Source: Euperipatoides rowelli
Lineage: Eukaryota > Onychophora > Udeonychophora > Euonychophora > Peripatopsidae
Length of the DNA: 12,469 bases
Strand: one strand, 5' to 3'
Assembly: GCA_003024985.2 (NCBI GenBank)
Contig: PXIH01S0007933.1
The first letter of the stretch is position 1. Each line of letters starts with the position of its first letter. A model generated the notes under the pieces. It was not told the DNA's origin and searched no databases. It saw nothing but the letters and a program-made list of their open reading frames with translations. This document shows positions 7,801 through 12,469 of this stretch, piece after piece. A program made the position numbers and the translations under genes.

Positions 7801-10070
7801 TTTTTTTTTTTGCAAAAAAAAATTAAATTGACAAAGTTAAAATATAGCATTCATTTTAAAGGACCATTATCATTGGGTGCCCTTCCTCGAGGTGAAAGTT
7901 CGCATTCAAGGCTTGCCAAAGATTTCTATCTTGAGCTCCTCTTTTTAAAGGATAAAGCTCTTTTGAAAAAAAAAGAACAAAGTATGATAAGTTACTTTAA
8001 ATGAATTTGCGTGTCAAATTTCTTCATAAGCTTTTTTTTTTTATTTCTTAAAACATTCATTAAACAAATTTTTGGTGCGTGTGAATGATTCTCTACATTC
8101 AATCTGTGTTTGGCTAGCAATTGGTGGTTCTCTGTTAGTAAGCATTATCATCATTTCTGTTTACTATTTAATAAATAATGCCAACTGTAATAAAAACGAA
8201 TTTTATTTGACTCTTATATTGCCGCTTGACCTGTCAACTTTTTAACCATAAAAAATGAATTTCCCCAAGTTAATCTCAAGTAAAACAACATTAAAAATAT
8301 CTATTATCAAAGTAATAACATTTCACCTAGCACATTTTCAAACTTTAAAACAATCAAGAAACGAATATGATTCAAAATGAAATGTTCAGTCATAAACTAA
8401 GGAGTTCCTATTAAATTTATTGGCTTACACAAGTGAAAAATTAACTTTCCAAAGAAAATTTCATGTCTCCCGGTTCGATATATAACATTAAAGTCACAAC
8501 AAGCTCGATGAAATTTAAAACACCTCAAGGGTAAATATTGGCTTATAAATTTTATTTGACAAATATATGGGTCTTAATGTTCTGACCTTCACAATAAACT
8601 AGTTCTCATATGGGAAATTAATGGGCCCATTTTATAAACTGTTAACCCTTTATTGAACATTCAGATGACTTTTTTTTTTAATACTACAGGAAAGTTTTCT
8701 AATTTTTAAAAAAAATTTAAAAAATTGTTATCATAATCAATCAATAATGAATTAAATAGAAAACATGACAAAATATTTAAATTACTTTTTTTAAAAAAAT
8801 TATGCACCATCACAACAATAACTTGATGATTGACACATTATTTGGAAATAATAAAAATTTGTCAAACGGATTTTTGACATATTTCCAGTGCCAAATTAGA
8901 AGGGGGGAGGGATATAGACCAAGGTAATGTGGAAGCATTATCATTCGTATGTAAATACAGAAATCAACGTTATATGTTCAAACATACCACCCCTCCTCCA
9001 ATTTCCTATTAACTTAATTAGATATTATAGAATTATTTAAACAATATTTTTTTTATATATAAATCCCTTTCAATAGCATATAATAAATTAGAAATGTTTG
9101 GACCTATAAAGCTCTTATAGCCCAGGGCCTCCAGTCACCTTAATCCAGCACTGAACTCTAACAAAATGTCAAATCATCACAAACAATTTTTTTTAATCCC
9201 AAATATTTTTAATATGTTGAATAAATGTTGAAATTTACATAAAGTCGCCTTCCACTGCTTTCTTTTTTTTTTTTTTTCTTAGTTTCATTTTCTCCAGAAG
9301 TGTTTGCTTCTTGATTATTTGATATATCACCCACATTTATCTCAATTTCATCTTTATAATTTATTAAAATATTTTCATGGTCAAAATAAGAAACCATACT
9401 GTAAAAATATATCCAAGAAAAAAAAAACACTTTTAAAAGTGAATTTTACATTTAATAAACATGTAGAAATAAATAAAACTCGCACTGAAATTGGGTTAAA
9501 AGACCCAACTAAAATATTACACAATGGTGAATGGGCCAAAAGGGAATACCTAGAATGTAAAAAAATACTGTATTAAGAATACTTTATAAAAATATATAAA
9601 ATACTATGGGGAAAAATATATAAAATATTGAATATAAAAATATATAAAATAGCTGTTTATAAAATATATAAAAATTAAAATAGAAATGTATTTGAAAAGA
9701 GCAACAAGTAATGTGGACTAATTGTAAAAGGAAAGATGAATTATATGCATTATTCCTAGAAAAGAGTGTAAGTTGATAAAAGAACAGCTCACAAATTTGC
9801 CAACATAGCTAAATAAATAATGGAAATAAAAATAGTTACCGTACCAATTCGACCACTTTGAACTTTTGCTGGGATTTGAAAATATCTGGTGCACATGAAG
9901 AGATAGAGAGAAAAAAGTTTGACAGAAGATTAAGAAAGAAAAAGAAGGTGAGAGAACTTTTGACCTAAAACACTATCACAATAGTATTTTCAGTCTTAAG
10001 TCTTAAGAAATATTAACAGTTTTTCCTATTATTCATCCCTCCTCTTCTTTTTTAGAAAAGACTTGGGAAA
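7801..10070. other. Gene-free AT-rich region
   Basis: No gene is recognised over about 2.3 kb. A T/A palindrome (7803-7822) adjoins the LINE-A target repeat. A frame at 7855-8001 ending QSMISYFK looks somewhat protein-like but matches no family I know. Overlapping open frames on both strands at 9209-9576 include a Lys run that comes only from a T17-type homopolymer near 9261. The patch about 9100-9165 is locally less AT-rich and may be an old repeat. A minisatellite lies at 9588-9676. No RNA gene was seen. Confidence 0.55.
9588..9676. repeat. AT-rich 24-25-bp tandem repeat, about 3.6 copies
   Basis: The core AAAAATATATAAAAT recurs at 9588, 9612 and 9636, with a shorter variant at 9661, each followed by a 9-10-bp variable part. 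Unit lengths are 24, 24, 25 and a partial 16. Confidence 0.8.
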
Positions 10071-11120
10071 CTATATTTTTATTTTATTTCCATAAACAAG
10101 GGCATAGGCCAATTACAGTTCATGGTATAAAAAGAAAAGGAAAAAAATAACACAAAGAGAAAATTCCAACGAATATCATAGTAACAAAAAGCAGTCAAAT
10201 AACTCTATATTAATTTGTAATAGCTAATTTACAGTTCTCAATAAATTCTCTTCGAGGGACAAATGGTGTAATTTGATGTTGGTTAAGGAATTCAAGAGAT
10301 CTATTGATCGGAGATAGTCTAAAATAATTATTTTTATGTACTGGTAAATAAAACATTCTGGTTTTTCTTAGTTCTAAGTAAGCCTTGTGATTGTATTGAA
10401 TTTCATTTAATAAAATAAGAGCATAGATTAGTCCATTTATAACATCATATGTAAATTTTAAGCCATTCAATGTTCGACGTTCAGAAAGAGCTGAGAATTC
10501 ATATTCAAGTTTAAGTAGTCTATAAGAGATTCTGTATACATCAATACCTTGTTTATAAGCTAAGTATTTTAAAAATTTAAATTGAAGTCTCTCTATACGT
10601 TTCATATCATATAGTGAAATATTATTCCAAACAGTAGTACAATATTCCAGTTGTGGCCACACATAAGTATAGAACATGTATATTAGTACATCAGGTGTAT
10701 TAAAAAGTTGTGAAATATACTTCAGATATCCCAAAGCCCTAGATGCAGAAAGTATGATTTTTGTCTACATGTCAATTAAAACTCATTGATATTCTAAATA
10801 CAATTCCCAAATCAGTTGTTTCAGTTACTATTTCTATGAAGTGTTCATTTAATGTATATATACAGTATATATAGTTTATTTGAGACTTTTTTTTGTAATA
10901 GTGATAATTTTACATTTACTATGATTTAGTTCTAATCCGCATGTATTACACCATTGAGCATATACAGTATATCAACAGTGTCCTGAAAAAGTTTTGCAAC
11001 TTCATTATCTTCAATCATTCTACAAATCTTAGTATCATCAGCAAACATAAATATTTGATCAGAGATAAAAGATGGCAAGTCATTCAAATATAATGAGAAC
11101 AGCAATGGGCCAAGTGATGA
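10071..11120 (-). mobile_element. LINE-B: 5'-truncated CR1/Jockey-like non-LTR retrotransposon
   Basis: The minus strand carries the 3' half of a reverse-transcriptase ORF (GPLLF onward) and a 3' UTR of about 140 nt ending in an A-rich tail with overlapping AATAAA hexamers (+ strand 10078-10088). The RT signatures (GPLLF, FADD, EYCTTVWN) differ from LINE-A (YVDD, C-terminal Cys/His), so this is a separate lineage. The 5' edge is set where RT similarity stops just before SSLGPLLF (near 11120). No matching target-site duplication was found, so both edges are approximate. Confidence 0.75.
10210..11120 (-). pseudogene. LINE-B reverse transcriptase, C-terminal part (broken)
   Basis: In coding order on the minus strand: LGPLLFSLYLNDLPSF, the end of RT motif B (about 11114-11066); catalytic FADDTKICRM with both Asp kept (11045 downward); then a frame change and CGLELNHSKCKIITITKK, which matches the usual L-x-LN-x-x-KCK segment; then EHFIEIVTETTDLGIVF, the usual x-DLG-x region, in a further frame; and finally an uninterrupted 174-codon frame (10734-10210) beginning in ALGYLKY, with YTYVWPQLEYCTTVWN, IERLQFKFLKYL and RLLKLEYEFSALSERR, all typical of the region after the RT thumb. 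Stops occur between 10750 and 10960. The long final open frame suggests moderate age. The RT fingers and any endonuclease are absent. Confidence 0.85.
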
Positions 11121-12410
11121 TGGAGGCGGTGAATGATTGAAGTGGACTTTCTGGTTGATAATGATGGTCTAACTTGCCAGCTCTAGAAGAAATAACTGAG
11201 CTTTTCACTTCAACATTCCTGGGAAACATTGATTCTTTCTTCTCCTCTGAATACAGTCCTATGTTATCCAATAGACTAACCAGGACATGGCCTAGAGCCC
11301 CACATTAATGGAGAGAATCTTCCAACCCCATTCAATAAGCTAAAAAGTGTTTTTCTAGCCCAGTCCCAATCAGCATTCCAATGTAATTTTTAATATTATA
11401 ACAATATTGTTTCCATACAATTTCATTCCTAAATTTCCCTTTAAATTGAGATGTCATTCAGTTTTTATTAGCATTTAATGTTGCCAACTCCACACATGAT
11501 AAATACAATTTGTTTTACTTTACTTTTTGGGAGGGGGTCTTGCACAGGGTCACAAAAAGCTTAATCCCTGTTTGTGTGTACAGATCAGAGATGGCATTAG
11601 CCCTTAAGCAAGCTAAGCAACACATGGGGGCACCACATGAGATGGGGTCCGCTCCCTGTTCATAATAAATATTAATAAGGTTTATAATAATGATTAATAT
11701 TATAATTTTAATGAATGTTGATGTATATTTTAACTAAGTTTTTAACTCCTTGACATAACATGAGAACAAAAAAAAAATTCTAGGTATAGACTGAGAATAT
11801 TTATGTACATTTTCAGAGCAATGAAAAAAAAAAGAAATATCAATTAAATAAATTACAATAAACACATTTAATTAATACACATTCAAAATTTCAATAAACA
11901 GTGCTATTGTAAAGATCGGCTATCGGTGGATAGCCAATGTATTTTAATTTACATCCCTTTTAATTTCAACTGTGGTTAAAATACATCTCAATCATGAATA
12001 AAGATACTGAGTTTGAATCATCATATTATTCATGTCTCGATTAGGTTAATTTACTTTACTGTCCACAAATAAAACTATATCTCTTAAACAAGGCTATGAA
12101 TCGTGTAAAACTACTAACTGGAAACCTGAACTTTCATTACACATCATTCGTAGAGCACTAATTACATGATGATAATAACAAACATAATTGAATTAATATT
12201 AATTGAATACCTCCCCAGAATAAAGTTGCATAATCCATTTGATCTATTTTACAGGAGACAGTATAAATCATATAATTTAATACTTTTTCACAAATATGCC
12301 TAAAAAATAAATTCAAATTGTTTAATTACTAATATGTTAGTTATACAGCAAGTCCAATGATTACTTTTAACACAATAAGATAGCCTACTCATAAGACATT
12401 TAAAAAATGT
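11121..12410. other. Region without a recognised gene
   Basis: Just upstream of LINE-B, 11121-11271 has an open frame on the minus strand (SSVISSRAGKLDHHYQPES) and a 47-codon frame on the plus strand; neither is recognised. The patch about 11525-11660 is less AT-rich than its surroundings, contains AGCCCTTAAGCAAGCTAAGC and GGGGGCACC, and looks like a decayed repeat. The remainder is AT-rich with nothing recognisable. Confidence 0.5.
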
Positions 12411-12469
12411 TATCCAACTAAGAACGTTGAATATCTAACTAAGAACGTTGCATATCCAACTAAGAACGT
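12411..12469. repeat. 21-bp tandem repeat running off the window
   Basis: Units are at 12411-12431, 12432-12452 and 12453-12469 (partial, cut by the window end). The shared core is AACTAAGAACGTTG; complete units differ from each other at only two positions. The unit length is a multiple of three, and one plus-strand frame through the array has no stop. It may be a minisatellite that continues beyond the window. Confidence 0.88.

Noticed and set aside
8471-8486. GGTTCGA resembling a tRNA B-box/T-loop
   Set aside because: No A-box, no cloverleaf arms and no downstream match to a tRNA or tRNA-derived SINE.
9209-9576. Overlapping frames of 73 codons (minus) and 90 codons (plus)
   Set aside because: Neither resembles a family; the Lys run comes from a homopolymer, and AT-rich DNA yields such frames by chance.
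10854-10874. TATATATAC-A-GTATATATA palindrome
   Set aside because: Lies within degraded LINE-B RT sequence; low-complexity AT palindromes are expected and no function is implied.
12200-12330. Possible third LINE fragment on the minus strand (KIDQMDYATLFWGG resembling the LDYC...WG region of RTs)
   Set aside because: Only a short, weak similarity without flanking motifs; not enough to annotate.
1-12469. CRISPR arrays, phage or bacterial operons, rRNA or tRNA genes
   Set aside because: No spaced identical repeats, ribosome-binding-site-linked gene clusters or structural RNA signatures were seen; the sequence behaves as animal intergenic DNA.

Overview
This AT-rich window reads as non-coding, repeat-bearing DNA from an animal genome, most likely an invertebrate. 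No intact protein-coding gene, rRNA, tRNA, operon or CRISPR array is visible. The eukaryotic call rests on non-LTR retrotransposon (LINE) remains, a processed (retrocopied) pseudogene with an A-tail and target-site duplications (TSDs), microsatellites, and long A/T runs without dense coding. I cannot name the phylum from the sequence.

Layout. Positions 1-1176 hold no recognisable gene; a short GC-rich nested palindrome and a (TA)9 run stand out. Positions 1191-1899 are a minus-strand retrocopy of a NADAR/YbiA-family (DUF1768) gene. It has a T-run on the + strand (A-tail of the retrocopy) and 15-bp direct repeats at 1177-1191 and 1900-1914. It is dead: a 4-bp tandem duplication shifts the frame and a stretch near the C-terminus is missing. 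Positions 1915-2744 hold nothing recognised.

Positions 2759-7786 are one long plus-strand LINE (LINE-A, about 5.0 kb), bracketed by 14-bp direct repeats at 2745-2758 and 7787-7800. It has ORF1 remains ending in CCHC-type zinc knuckles, and an ORF2 with an APE-type endonuclease, a reverse transcriptase and a C-terminal zinc-finger region, followed by a 3' UTR with AATAAA and an A-rich tail. It carries many frameshifts and stops, so it is a fossil. Two of the lesions sit exactly in inverted repeats, which suggests templated (quasi-palindrome) mutation.

Positions 7801-10070 are gene-free AT-rich DNA with a 24-25-bp minisatellite. Positions 10071 to about 11120 (minus strand) hold the 5'-truncated 3' half of a second LINE of a different lineage (CR1/Jockey-like), with GPLLF, FADD and the thumb/C-terminal region of the reverse transcriptase. 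The rest is unrecognised except for a 21-bp tandem repeat that begins at 12411 and runs off the window.

The pieces do not form a working pathway. LINE enzymes of this general type explain how the NADAR retrocopy could have arisen, but nothing here shows which element moved it. I found no convincing new biological system; the most informative signals are the two complete retrotransposition footprints and the mutation-associated inverted repeats.
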